Below are positions 1 to 7,581 of a stretch of 64,000 bases of DNA, piece by piece (within the stretch, counting starts at the first letter, position 1; every line of letters starts with the position of its first letter). The notes under the pieces were generated by a model. The model made no database searches. It was not told where the DNA came from and worked only from the letters and a program-made list of their open reading frames with translations. Source of the DNA: Methanoregulaceae archaeon UBA467 (GTDB taxonomy: Archaea; Halobacteriota; Methanomicrobia; Methanomicrobiales; Methanospirillaceae); assembly GCA_002503825.1 (NCBI GenBank), contig DASP01000009.1:1-64000 (forward strand). The letters are read 5' to 3'. The translations under genes and the position numbers were made by a program.

Positions 1-7
1 TCACAGA

Positions 8-253
8 TCAGGCTGAACAGTTACCAATAAAATACGTAATTAAATAAAAGAGGGCCAGGAGAATAACCCAGGTAACCGGCCCGACCGCACTGTCAATGAA
101 CCCTGAAAAAATAAGCGGGAGGATAAATGATGCGATTATTATCAGAACAGCCAGACCTGAAATAACTGGAAAAACGATTAATTCCTTGTCCTTTGAGAGC
201 ACCCACCATGTCTCTTTTACAAGCTGCCAGCTGCGGGAAAATGTACCTGCCAT
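8..253 (-). pseudogene. N-terminal part of a membrane protein (DUF6159-like), probably frame-disrupted
   Basis: The reading frame gives 81 residues beginning MAGTFSRSWQLVKETWWVL, then KDKELIVFPVISG and two hydrophobic segments at about residues 28-50 and 60-77. This start (a conserved-looking SW.LVK..W.VL..DKEL..FP.ISG pattern) resembles the N-terminus of DUF6159-type integral membrane proteins, which are usually a few hundred residues long. Here the frame stops at 8-10, right after the second membrane segment. Shifting the frame by one base near the stop would continue with small hydrophobic residues (LIC...), so a frameshift close to the window edge is likely, but the rest lies outside the window. 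Start codon ATG at 251-253. It could instead be a short real protein; family assignment is from memory of the pattern. Confidence 0.45.
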
Positions 254-367
254 ACCATATCTCTCGGTTGTATTATCTCAAATACGTTATCAGGCAGAGT
301 ACAGGCGTGCTGGATGACGAGGCGGTCCCGGCGAAACCTTTATCCTTTCAATAACGAGAATTCACTC

Positions 368-1261
368 ATGAAACCTTTCTTTTTCACGTTCCTCGCAGGA
401 GCACTGATGCTCATGCTTATGCTCGCAGGATGCACATCGCAACCGCCGGAAACACCAGCTGTGACAGTCACAACCATACCGGCAACGGTGGTCACGACCA
501 TGCCGACAACGGCCGCTGTTACGGTCAACCCGCAGGAAGCACTTTCAGGGGTGACATGGTACCTTGTTGCATTCAACAAGGGTGCAGGATCTGAAAATAT
601 TATTTCCGGGACCGGGATTACTGCCTGGTTTGACGGGAAAGGCAGGGTTTCCGGTTCGGCCGGGTGCAACCGGTATACCGCCCCATACCAGGGGGCAATA
701 AATTCGATTCAGGTCGGGACCCCTTCGGCAACCCTGATGACCTGTGACACTCCTTCAGGAACCATGACCCAGGAGACATATTACCTGACCACGCTCCAGG
801 GAGCGTCGACATTTACTATCAAAGGTGATATCCTGACTTTATATGACACTTCGGGAAAAGCCCTGTTCACCTTTACAAAGATTGTTCCCGGATCAGAACC
901 CCCTGCTCCGCTCACCGGTGTCACATGGTACATGCTATCCTACGTTGACTCAAAAGGAGAGATATTCGCTCCTGTATCAGGCACAACACTGACAATTCAA
1001 TTTGATTCGGCGGGTAACATTACAGGAAATGCCGGGTGCAACGATTACTTTGCGGCGTATACTACCTCTGGTATGCATGGCATCTCGATCAGTTCCCCCG
1101 GGTCGACAAAGAAAAACTGCGCAGGAAACGGGATCATGAACCAGGAGAGCATCTACCTGCAGCTCCTCCGGGATATGACCTTCTATTATACATCGAACGA
1201 CGAACTACTCCTTTCTGACGGTACAGGGACTGCCATCCTCACCTATGGTATGAGAAAATAA
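368..1261 (+). CDS. Lipoprotein with two META (HslJ-like) domains
   Basis: A 297-residue protein starting at ATG 368, chosen because MKPFFFTFLAGALMLMLMLAGC forms a complete lipoprotein signal with lipobox LAGC; the open frame extends further upstream but without a signal. A threonine/proline-rich linker (about residues 25-58) is followed by two tandem META/DUF306-type domains at roughly 60-175 and 185-297. Both contain the same pattern: GVTWYL/GVTWYM at the start, then SGSAGCNRYTAPY or TGNAGCNDYFAAY, then a short ...TCDTPSGTMTQE or KNCAGNGIMNQES stretch. META domains are found in bacterial HslJ and in many archaeal surface lipoproteins; the molecular role is unknown. It is expected to be anchored outside the membrane. 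No operon partner is close. Confidence 0.85.
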   Translation: MKPFFFTFLAGALMLMLMLAGCTSQPPETPAVTVTTIPATVVTTMPTTAAVTVNPQEALSGVTWYLVAFNKGAGSENIISGTGITAWFDGKGRVSGSAGCNRYTAPYQGAINSIQVGTPSATLMTCDTPSGTMTQETYYLTTLQGASTFTIKGDILTLYDTSGKALFTFTKIVPGSEPPAPLTGVTWYMLSYVDSKGEIFAPVSGTTLTIQFDSAGNITGNAGCNDYFAAYTTSGMHGISISSPGSTKKNCAGNGIMNQESIYLQLLRDMTFYYTSNDELLLSDGTGTAILTYGMRK

Positions 1262-1497
1262 TCATAAAGGATGGGTATCATTTCAATTTTTTTCCGGCTT
1301 GCGGTCATTCCGGATGCGATAAAAAAATCATGTCACCAAAATGCAGCGATACTTTTTCATACCGTTTTAAATCCGGAAAATGCCGGGAACTGGTTATCAG
1401 GTGACGGTAAAGGCAGGACCGCGGTTAAAGTGCCCATGCAACGGCTTCACCGCCCCTATCCGGTCTGCACCAGATATATTGATATCCCATGACTCTT

Positions 1498-1650
1498 TTA
1501 AAAAATCAGGGATATTATGGCCAGAATTATCAGGATGATAACCACCCACTTCAGCAGGGTCCATGCAATTTTTCCAAGGAACCCGAGGAACATGAAAATC
1601 ACCGCAATAACAAAGAGAATAATTGCGACATTCAGGAGAGAAAACGCCAT
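1498..1650 (-). CDS. Small hydrophobic membrane protein, 50 residues
   Basis: A 50-residue protein that is almost entirely two membrane spans (MAFSLLNVAIILFVIAVIFMFLGF, then a short GKIAWTLLKW turn, then VVIILIILAIISLIF). I start it at the ATG at 1648-1650; the longer open frame upstream has no sensible protein character. Its size, glycine-containing turn and composition resemble the DUF1328/YtjA-like and Lmo0937-like small membrane proteins, which are often stress-associated, but similarity between such short hydrophobic proteins is weak evidence. It is transcribed away from the hydrolase that starts at 1786, so the two may share a divergent promoter region in 1651-1785. Confidence 0.6.
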   Translation of the reverse strand: MAFSLLNVAIILFVIAVIFMFLGFLGKIAWTLLKWVVIILIILAIISLIF

Positions 1651-1785
1651 TGTCGATTCACCGGGTAAGATGTTCTGCACGATAGTATAAGAGATCATTT
1701 GTCGTTCCGGTACATCAGAAATTTTTTCCCGGATGCTACAGGAAACCTGAATATCGATCAGGGCGCCAGTAATTAAAAAACAGGT

Positions 1786-2565
1786 ATGAATCAATTCAGA
1801 ACGTACGGGAACGCCCCATACAGGGTGGCTGTTCTTCACGGCGGACCAGGAGCGGCCGGGGACGCGGCCCCGCTTGCCCGGGAGATATCCGCTTATACAA
1901 GCGTCATTGAACCCTTCCAGTCGGCATTGACCATCGCCGGACAGATTGAGGAGCTGAAGTCCCTACTCAGGGACAATTGTTCTCTGCCGGTGACACTGGC
2001 CGGGTATTCATGGGGAGCGATGCTCGGGTTTCTGTGTGCTGCACGATACCCACAGTTTGTAAAAAAACTGTTACTCATAAGCAGCGGCCCATTTGAAGAC
2101 TCATATGCTGCTCAAATACAGGAGACCAGGCTGAACCGCCTGTCGGAACAGGACCGTGCTGAATTTGAGGGATACATCAGTCGTCTTAATGATCCTGAAG
2201 TCTTCGATAAGGATACTATCCTCTCCGGACTGGGAGCTTATGCCATGAAAGCAGATGCATATGATCCCATCCCCGGGGACGGGGACCAGGTACTATGTCG
2301 TTCTGACATCCATACGAGCATCTGGAAAGAGGCAGAACAGTGCCGGAAGAGTGGCCGTCTCATTGCATACGGGTATGATATCCGGTGTCCTGTTGTGGCA
2401 TTCCACGGGGATTATGACCCCCATCCTGCAGACGGAGTACGTGTCCCACTCTCCCGGACGATCCGCGATTTCAGGTTTATCCTGATAGAACACTGCGGGC
2501 ATACACCCTGGCGTGAAAAGAGGGCACGCGAGGTTTTTTTCAGGGCGCTCAAAGGAGAACTGTAA
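1786..2565 (+). CDS. Alpha/beta-fold hydrolase
   Basis: A 259-residue soluble alpha/beta hydrolase. The oxyanion-type motif HGGPGAAGD is at residues 19-27, the nucleophile elbow GYSWGAMLG (G-x-S-x-G) lies near residue 72, a candidate acid is in HGDYDPH (about 209) and the catalytic histidine in EHCGHTPW (about 240). The HGGPG start resembles prolyl iminopeptidase-type enzymes, but the cap region is short and the substrate cannot be inferred. The ATG at 1786 is used because it begins immediately before the first beta strand; no strong ribosome binding site is visible. It stands alone, divergent from the small membrane protein upstream. Confidence 0.8.
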   Translation: MNQFRTYGNAPYRVAVLHGGPGAAGDAAPLAREISAYTSVIEPFQSALTIAGQIEELKSLLRDNCSLPVTLAGYSWGAMLGFLCAARYPQFVKKLLLISSGPFEDSYAAQIQETRLNRLSEQDRAEFEGYISRLNDPEVFDKDTILSGLGAYAMKADAYDPIPGDGDQVLCRSDIHTSIWKEAEQCRKSGRLIAYGYDIRCPVVAFHGDYDPHPADGVRVPLSRTIRDFRFILIEHCGHTPWREKRAREVFFRALKGEL

Positions 2566-2595
2566 TATCGATGCGGATTTATGAAAAACAGCCCC

Positions 2596-2644
2596 TGTTG
2601 AAACGGACATGAACCAGTACGGTTCACTCCGGAACCATGAAAAT
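2596..2644 (+). repeat. 49-bp dispersed repeat, copy 1
   Basis: Begins TGTTGAAACGGACATGAACC and ends with ATGAAAAT. It is identical to 13879-13927 except for one base (C here, A there, after ACCAGTA). It contains an imperfect inverted repeat (GAACC...GGTTC, with GGAACC following). The TGTTGAAAC start matches the ends of the 267-bp repeat family, which suggests a common mobile origin. Confidence 0.75.
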
Positions 2645-2741
2645 GTCCATTTAAAATCTCCTTAAATTGTGGGTTGTTCCACCATTTTCATTCGAAACCT
2701 CATATCAATACATCGGCAGTAAATGTGAAAGAACACGAATG

Positions 2742-2834
2742 GTTTCAACCGAGCGTGCTATGAGCCTTACCGGCTCACGGATGAGCATGAAAGAGGAGCG
2801 CAGGCGAATATTAACCGGTCTTTTTCATACCGGC
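2742..2834 (+). repeat. About 93-bp dispersed repeat, copy 1
   Basis: Begins GTTTCAACCGAGCGTGC, continues with an ATGAGCC...GGCTCA inverted repeat, GAGCATGAAA and ATATTAAC, and ends CTTTTTCATACCGG. A similar sequence lies at 44162-44252 on the same strand and at 13797-13886 on the opposite strand, aligned by eye over the whole length with scattered differences. Confidence 0.65.
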
Positions 2835-2951
2835 CTTAAAATGAGAAAAGAGCACCGGAAGCATCTTTTCCTTAAAAAAATTGTTAAAATATCGCCCCTC
2901 CCTTAACTGCACTCCGGACCGCGGTGAAGATGACTGGTGTTTACCTGCTTT

Positions 2952-3491
2952 TTATTTGTCGGACGCGGGCGGAGTGCCAGTGGTATCAAGGTAAAAACGC
3001 CAGGTGCAGAACATGTCGGGAGGGTGCGGGTCAGGGGGTGCAAAGACGCATTCGACCCGGATCCGTGGATCGATTTCCTGTGCAAAACTGGTGAATTCCG
3101 CACGGTGCATCTCACGGCAGACATACTCGTCAAGTCCTCTCTTTAAACGGGCTTCCTGGGTCGGGCATGAAGGCACCCTGATTATTACTTCGTCGGCCCG
3201 CTCCTCGATCGGATAATTGACAATGATTGCCCATGGAAAATATCCCAGGGCTTTTACAAATCCCCCCAGCCCTTTTTCGGTTATCCCGAACCGCTTTTTG
3301 ATATCTTTCGCCGCCATGGAGGCAACACGCCCCCACACCCGCTCGTTTAATTTTTCTGCTGCCGGTTGCCCGTACTCTTCTGCAAGATAGATAAACCAGA
3401 ACGCGTCGACCACCCGGTAATGCCAGAGAAGGAATTCAAGGTAGTCTGATGTTTCATCACGGTCCATATCCCTGAAAAAATCAGGGTTCAC
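2952..3491 (-). CDS. DUF6125-like protein (possible L-2-amino-thiazoline-4-carboxylate hydrolase fold)
   Basis: A 179-residue soluble protein with no signal or membrane span. Features visible: an N-terminal helical part (DYLEFLLWHYRVVDAFWF), a central alpha-helical stretch, and a C-terminal part with conserved-looking cysteines in RVPSCPTQEARLKRGLDEYVCREMHRAEF. This pattern resembles the DUF6125/ATC-hydrolase-like proteins common in methanogens and clostridia, whose function is unknown. Its start (ATG 3489-3491) overlaps the stop of the thioesterase upstream by four bases (ATGA), so the two are probably translationally coupled and may act together. The family name is from memory and needs a profile search. 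Confidence 0.6.
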   Translation of the reverse strand: MNPDFFRDMDRDETSDYLEFLLWHYRVVDAFWFIYLAEEYGQPAAEKLNERVWGRVASMAAKDIKKRFGITEKGLGGFVKALGYFPWAIIVNYPIEERADEVIIRVPSCPTQEARLKRGLDEYVCREMHRAEFTSFAQEIDPRIRVECVFAPPDPHPPDMFCTWRFYLDTTGTPPASDK

Positions 3492-3901
3492 GCCGTCACA
3501 TCCCCCTGATCGTTCCGTACTCTCTTCCGGTAAACCATTCCCTGGAAAAGTGCGATACGCTCTCCGGTGCTGTCGGTGATGGTGACGATGTAGGTGGCCA
3601 GTTTTGGATTTTTAGAGAATTCGGAAGCTTCTGCGTATAGCGTCCCCTCCCGTGCGGCTTTCATGTAGGTTATGGTTGCATTGATGGCAGCGGCAGGAAT
3701 GCCCTCCGAATTGGAAGCCAGAGCAAATGCCGTGTCAGCAAGTGTAAACAGTGCTCCGCCGTGCACCGTCCCATGGCTGTTTCTGTGCCGGTCCCCGATC
3801 TCCATCCTTACCCGTGCAGTCCCATCGCTGACCTTGATGCATTCGATTCCTGAATATCGTGCAAATGTATCGCGGGAGAAGAATTCGTCCGGATCTGTCA
3901 T
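3488..3901 (-). CDS. Hotdog-fold acyl-CoA thioesterase (PaaI-like)
   Basis: A 137-residue hotdog-fold protein. The diagnostic helix-entry motif NSHGTVHGGALFTLADTAFALA is present at about residues 41-62 with the usual HGG(A)LF.LAD core; it is followed by strand segments typical of PaaI-type thioesterases. Members hydrolyse acyl-CoA thioesters, often aromatic ones; the substrate here is unknown. It is the first gene of a two-gene unit: its stop overlaps the start of the DUF6125-like gene. The ATG at 3899-3901 gives normal family length. Confidence 0.85.
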   Translation of the reverse strand: MTDPDEFFSRDTFARYSGIECIKVSDGTARVRMEIGDRHRNSHGTVHGGALFTLADTAFALASNSEGIPAAAINATITYMKAAREGTLYAEASEFSKNPKLATYIVTITDSTGERIALFQGMVYRKRVRNDQGDVTA

Positions 3902-4412
3902 AATCTATCATTGAACTGATGTCAGTCAGATATAAAAAATGCATTATATGCGATGCCTGAGTTTTCCGCCTTTTTCAAATCAGGATCATCTCTTACCGTC
4001 CAGGCAGGTCGACGGGCTTAGGCATTATGATTGAGAGGGCCATGTCCGGGGAATCCGGATTAAAACCACTGAACTGCAGGAAGGAGTCCATGCACCCGGA
4101 TCTTTAAAAAAAATCCTGAAAAAGGGCTTTTTTGAAATGCTTATTTCGATAAACGATGTTTAAACCATTTCTCTGACAGGAGGGGTTCTCACCCCTCCCT
4201 GCCCCGCCTCCAGTCGATATCCTGTGGGCAGGGTTGATTGAGATTCTGTTATTTTTCAAAAGAACGAACCGACGGTCCTTATCGCATTATGGGGTTGCCC
4301 CAACTGCCAAGGCATCAGCCCCTGGAGTGTCGCGATGAGGAGTGCGGCGAAACTGAAATAATGAGATGCGGGAAGGGTTTCAACAGAGCGGGAAAAAGGG
4401 ATATTTTTAGGT
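3902..4412. other. Intergenic region with a 269-bp repeat
   Basis: No gene is supported. The right half is filled by repeat copy A (4124-4392). The left part, 3902-4123, contains the promoter region of the thioesterase gene on the minus strand but no clear motif that I can defend. Confidence 0.5.
4124..4392 (+). repeat. MITE-like repeat, copy A
   Basis: About 269 bp. Left end GGGCTTTTTTGAAATG, right end TTTCAACAGAGCGGG, which pair as imperfect terminal inverted repeats. Inside are the conserved blocks shared by all five copies: a CAGGAGGGG/CCCCTCCCTG hairpin near 4179-4205, a GGGCAGGGTTGA block, AAAAGAACGAA, CCTGGAGTGTCGCGATGAGGAG and GAAATAATGAGATGCGG. It carries no open frame worth calling. 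Same orientation as copies B and C. Confidence 0.8.
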
Positions 4413-4817
4413 TTATACGATTTTTCTGCCTGCATCGGGTCCCGGAAGGCAGTCATACACATCCGTGACCTTCAGGACCAGCAGTGACCTGCAATGCAGG
4501 TCTGGTTTCTTTTCTCTGACCATCTCCTTCATCTTCTCATAGTCAGGTCCGGACGCCAGGACCGTCACGTCTCCCTTAATCTTGAAACATCCCTTCACAC
4601 CCGGCCCCCACACATATAGCGAGGCCCGTGGGTTTTCCATGACATTCCTGATCGTCGTTTTCATGAACTGGTTCCCTATCCAGATCGTGCCGGGGTCCAT
4701 GAGAAAGACCGCACCCATAGGGGCGACATTTGGTTCCCCGTCGCGGGATGCGGTAGCGAGCGGGAATTGCTTCACCGCGTCAAATGAGGCCGTCATCTCT
4801 TTTGTTAATTCTGCCAT
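4413..4817 (-). CDS. Pyridoxamine 5'-phosphate oxidase-like, FMN-binding split-barrel protein
   Basis: A 134-residue protein of the split-barrel flavin-binding fold. The pattern FPLATASRDGEPNVAPMGAVF (about residues 19-39), the IGNQFMKTTIRNVMENPRASLYVW stretch and a C-terminal KVTDVYDC are typical of this family in methanogens. Such proteins bind FMN or F420 and reduce or sense small molecules; the substrate is not predictable. Two perfect palindromes lie 146-224 bp upstream of its start on the minus strand. The start ATG is at 4815-4817. It ends 20 bp from repeat copy A. Confidence 0.8.
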   Translation of the reverse strand: MAELTKEMTASFDAVKQFPLATASRDGEPNVAPMGAVFLMDPGTIWIGNQFMKTTIRNVMENPRASLYVWGPGVKGCFKIKGDVTVLASGPDYEKMKEMVREKKPDLHCRSLLVLKVTDVYDCLPGPDAGRKIV

Positions 4818-4962
4818 GGTGCAATGATTGAATTTAACAGATTAAAAATTGCTCCCTGCATTAAGCCCTGTGAGAAAACATACCTCTCTCAACGTCATTC
4901 ATGATATTTCCGGCGAATAACAGGACGGGCTGGATTACAGGAATATGTTCTGCCGTTAAACC

Positions 4963-4977
4963 TGAACTGCCAGTTCA
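4963..4977. promoter_or_regulatory. Perfect inverted repeat TGAACTG-C-CAGTTCA
   Basis: Seven-base arms with a single central base, fully symmetric. It lies 146 bp before the split-barrel gene (minus strand) and downstream of the membrane protein gene that ends at 5111, so it could be an operator or part of a 3' structure. No regulator is known for it. Confidence 0.35.
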
Positions 4978-5026
4978 ATGACATTTTAGGTATGTAACCA
5001 GCGTTATATTCTGAGATATCCCCATA

Positions 5027-5040
5027 GACTGCCGGCAGTC
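5027..5040. promoter_or_regulatory. Perfect 14-bp palindrome GACTGCCGGCAGTC
   Basis: A fully symmetric GC-rich palindrome, 50 bp from the inverted repeat at 4963-4977 and 71 bp beyond the stop of the minus-strand membrane protein gene (5111). It could form a hairpin at the 3' end of that transcript or serve as a binding site; no poly-T tract follows directly. Confidence 0.3.
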
Positions 5041-5110
5041 AGGGGTTACGCAGCGATACCCCCTTTCTCCAGCCACACGCTAAAAAAATTGTTCGCCATG
5101 CAGGCCGGTT

Positions 5111-6064
5111 TTATTCGCCGCCACCCATGAACAGGCTCAATGCAAGGCCGGTTACCAGGGCCACGAGCGAATCGGTGGCAAAATACCGGATTGAAAGAAG
5201 GTGGTCAAGCGGGATATTACCCCAGAAAAATCCAAGTACGAGGGAAAGTATTCCGCCGATCACCAGTGCCGCACAAAGGTGCCTGAGGCCTTTCCAGTAA
5301 TCGCGGTAGGTCAGGCGTACAAATACGATACTTGCCAGCATAAACCCGACGAAAAATAAGAGACCGGCCTGGATCGTCGGGGCGGCAATTGTTTTAGATG
5401 AAAATACACCGAATTCGGCAATGACGATATATGCAATGACAATCCCGATCTTCTTGTCTTCCCTGATTGCCCCGAGTGACAGTTCTTCCCTGAGGGTCTT
5501 TTTTTCTACGGGACCTTCCCGGATATTTTCCCGGGTTTCGACGACCGGGGACGGCTCATGAAGAAAACCAGTGGAGTTATCAGGTTCGGGATGCGGTGCT
5601 CCGACTGAGACCGGTTCTGGTTCCTCCGTTTTTACAGGCTTACCGGCGGAATCACCACCCGGCCCTTCAGGAGGACCCGTTTGTTTCAATATATTTGCTG
5701 GTTTTTCAATCTTCCTGATGGAGTGGAATGCGACGTACAGTGAGACTACAAATGCAAAAAACCCAATAATGCCCCCTGCAATTCCAAAGAGTATGGTATC
5801 CGGGACCAGGCCGTCGGATTCCAGTTTAATCACAAATACCAGAACAAACTGGTAAAAGGCAAGGGTGACTATAATAAAGAGAAATACCTTTTTTAAGACA
5901 AATACAAGGAGCGTTGTCAGCTTCTGGATAACATATACGGCAATATAGAGGAGAATGAGGAAGATGACGATGGCAAACACATTAAATTTCATTACCTCAT
6001 CCGGGAGCGTCGATACATACTGGACCAACGGGGTAATGTTCGCTGCCGGAAGAGACTGGATCAT
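5111..6064 (-). CDS. Multi-pass membrane protein with acidic linker, unknown function
   Basis: A 317-residue protein in three parts: three membrane segments in residues about 27-115 (FAIVIFLILLYIAVYV, VFLFIIVTLAFYQFVLVFV, ILFGIAGGIIGFFAFVVSLYVAF), a hydrophilic proline- and glutamate-rich linker at about 120-205, and four further membrane segments to the C-terminus (IGIVIAYIVIAEF, AGLLFFVGFMLASIVFV, LCAALVIGGILSLVLGFF, SLVALVTGLALSLF). I do not recognise a family. It has no adjacent gene on the same strand within 290 bp. The start ATG is at 6062-6064; CCTCC upstream on the plus strand gives a GGAGG-type binding site on the minus strand. Confidence 0.75.
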   Translation of the reverse strand: MIQSLPAANITPLVQYVSTLPDEVMKFNVFAIVIFLILLYIAVYVIQKLTTLLVFVLKKVFLFIIVTLAFYQFVLVFVIKLESDGLVPDTILFGIAGGIIGFFAFVVSLYVAFHSIRKIEKPANILKQTGPPEGPGGDSAGKPVKTEEPEPVSVGAPHPEPDNSTGFLHEPSPVVETRENIREGPVEKKTLREELSLGAIREDKKIGIVIAYIVIAEFGVFSSKTIAAPTIQAGLLFFVGFMLASIVFVRLTYRDYWKGLRHLCAALVIGGILSLVLGFFWGNIPLDHLLSIRYFATDSLVALVTGLALSLFMGGGE

Positions 6065-6287
6065 CGTAACCCTCCTGAAAATAACAGGTACTTAAGTGAT
6101 AACCATTCATAAAGTACAAATAATTTTCTTATATGCATCACGGACTCAGGTTGTCTGCATAAACAGCCTGCTTCCACCCTGAATCACGGCACACAGGTTT
6201 ATTTCCGGCCCGGCATTCAGAAAGGTCAGGTACGGGTTCCTAAATTCATATATCATTAAACGTTCTATCACCACTATTGTGGAGAGT

Positions 6288-6944
6288 ATGGATACATCAA
6301 ACGAAACATTGGTATCTGAGGAGGATCAGTCATGGTTTCAGACAATATTCCAGAAAATTCAGACCGGAATAATTATAATTGAGGCCGGTTCCCACCATAT
6401 CGTCGAGGTCAATCCTATTGCAGCACGGTTAATCGGGCTTCCCCGCGAAGAAATAATCGGGAAGATATGCCATTCATTTATCTGCCCTGCCCATGCCGGG
6501 AAATGTCCCATAACAGACCTGGGACAGGACTTTGACAGCACGGAACGGGTCCTCATAGACAACACCGGGAAAAAAATACCAATTTTGAAAACGGTCGCAA
6601 TGATTGAATCCGGGAATAAAAACTACCTCGTCGAGAGTTTTGTGGATATTTCTGATCGGAAACGGGCTGAAGACCGGAAAGCACAGCTTATCAGTTACAT
6701 GGACGAATCGGTGCTGCGGATACAAAAACCTCTGGAACTGGTCAAGGCTGACCTCGATGCACTCTCACTTCATATCAAAGACGGCGATCTTGATACCGAA
6801 GACATCCGGATGCGCCTGAATATCGATGCAAATCACATCGGAAAAATGATGCATACGCTAAGAGAACTCCTGCAGGCAGCTGTCGAAGACCGTGAAGAAG
6901 AGGATCTGCCTCTTGCCTTCCGGGAATTTCTGTCAGGGCGGTAG
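6288..6944 (+). CDS. PAS-domain sensor protein without kinase ATPase domain
   Basis: A 218-residue soluble protein. A PAS domain spans about residues 14-120 (FQTIFQKIQTGIIIIEAGSHHIVEVNPIAARLIGLPREEIIGK, then ILKTVAMIESGNKNYLVESFVDISDRKRAE). Between them is a cysteine-rich insertion CHSFICPAHAGKCP, frequent in methanogen PAS proteins and able in principle to bind metal or sense redox. The C-terminal part is helical (coiled dimerisation-type helices), but it lacks a histidine H-box and an ATPase domain. I use ATG 6288; an in-frame GTG at 6279 is an alternative, with GGAG at 6281-6284. The next gene starts three bases after its stop, so the two form a unit. Confidence 0.75.
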   Translation: MDTSNETLVSEEDQSWFQTIFQKIQTGIIIIEAGSHHIVEVNPIAARLIGLPREEIIGKICHSFICPAHAGKCPITDLGQDFDSTERVLIDNTGKKIPILKTVAMIESGNKNYLVESFVDISDRKRAEDRKAQLISYMDESVLRIQKPLELVKADLDALSLHIKDGDLDTEDIRMRLNIDANHIGKMMHTLRELLQAAVEDREEEDLPLAFREFLSGR

Positions 6945-6947
6945 AGT

Positions 6948-7511
6948 ATGCTGGAAAACGAGTTAAAAGAAAGCGATCAGCACCCCCTTTTCCTTCTCAC
7001 GTCATCTGCAGACCAGATTATCTCTGCAAATATCAATGTTGTACGGGAAGTGGTGAACAATGGGTGTGCGGCCCTTATGATCACCGCCAATCAGCCGTAT
7101 AAAATGCTGATGCGCACCTATGAAAAAGAGGGGATAGATACGTCGCATATCTGGTTTATCGATGCGGTCACGATAAGCGCAGGGGGGACTCCCCCCGACA
7201 CCGGCGGACAGGCACGGTTTATCAATAACCCCGGAAACCTCACCGATCTTGGAATCGCCATAACGGAATCCCTCAAGCATATACCGGAACCGAAAAAATG
7301 CATAATTTTTGACTCGGTGAGTATAATGCTCATCTACAGCTCATCCGTCAACCTTTCGCGGTTTCTGCATTTTGTCGCCAATAAACTGCGCCTTGCTGAT
7401 GTTTCAGGGATTTTTCTCTGCGTCGAGAAGGGAGTTGACCCGGTCCTCCTCTCCCAGATCACCTCGTATGTCGACCGCATAATAGAAGGGGATAAGGAAA
7501 TCCCGGTATAA
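6948..7511 (+). CDS. Degenerate KaiC/RecA-like protein (DUF7504-like)
   Basis: A 187-residue protein with the outline of an archaeal RecA/KaiC-type domain: a first strand FLLTSSAD, a central HIWFIDAVTIS, and a Walker-B-like KKCIIFDSVSIML at about residues 115-127, followed by LRLADVSGIFLCVEKG and TSYVDRIIEGD. The N-terminal nucleotide-binding P-loop is absent, so ATP hydrolysis is unlikely. Proteins like this sit beside PAS or response-regulator genes in many archaea, and here it directly follows a PAS gene, which suggests an output or adaptor role in signalling. The function is not established. Confidence 0.7.
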   Translation: MLENELKESDQHPLFLLTSSADQIISANINVVREVVNNGCAALMITANQPYKMLMRTYEKEGIDTSHIWFIDAVTISAGGTPPDTGGQARFINNPGNLTDLGIAITESLKHIPEPKKCIIFDSVSIMLIYSSSVNLSRFLHFVANKLRLADVSGIFLCVEKGVDPVLLSQITSYVDRIIEGDKEIPV

Positions 7512-7581
7512 CGAACTTATCCCAGGAATCACATCTCACGGGCAGGTGCAGTCATCCAAACCCTGCTGAAGAAAAATAATT

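Larger units (their letters stand above)
2566..2951. other. Intergenic region made of short repeat elements
   Basis: No convincing gene. The region holds one copy of a 49-bp repeat (2596-2644) and one copy of a repeat of about 93 bp (2742-2834) that recur elsewhere in the window; both carry a TTGAAAC/GTTTCAA-type end, so 2591-2757 may be a small element bounded by these ends. Confidence 0.6.
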
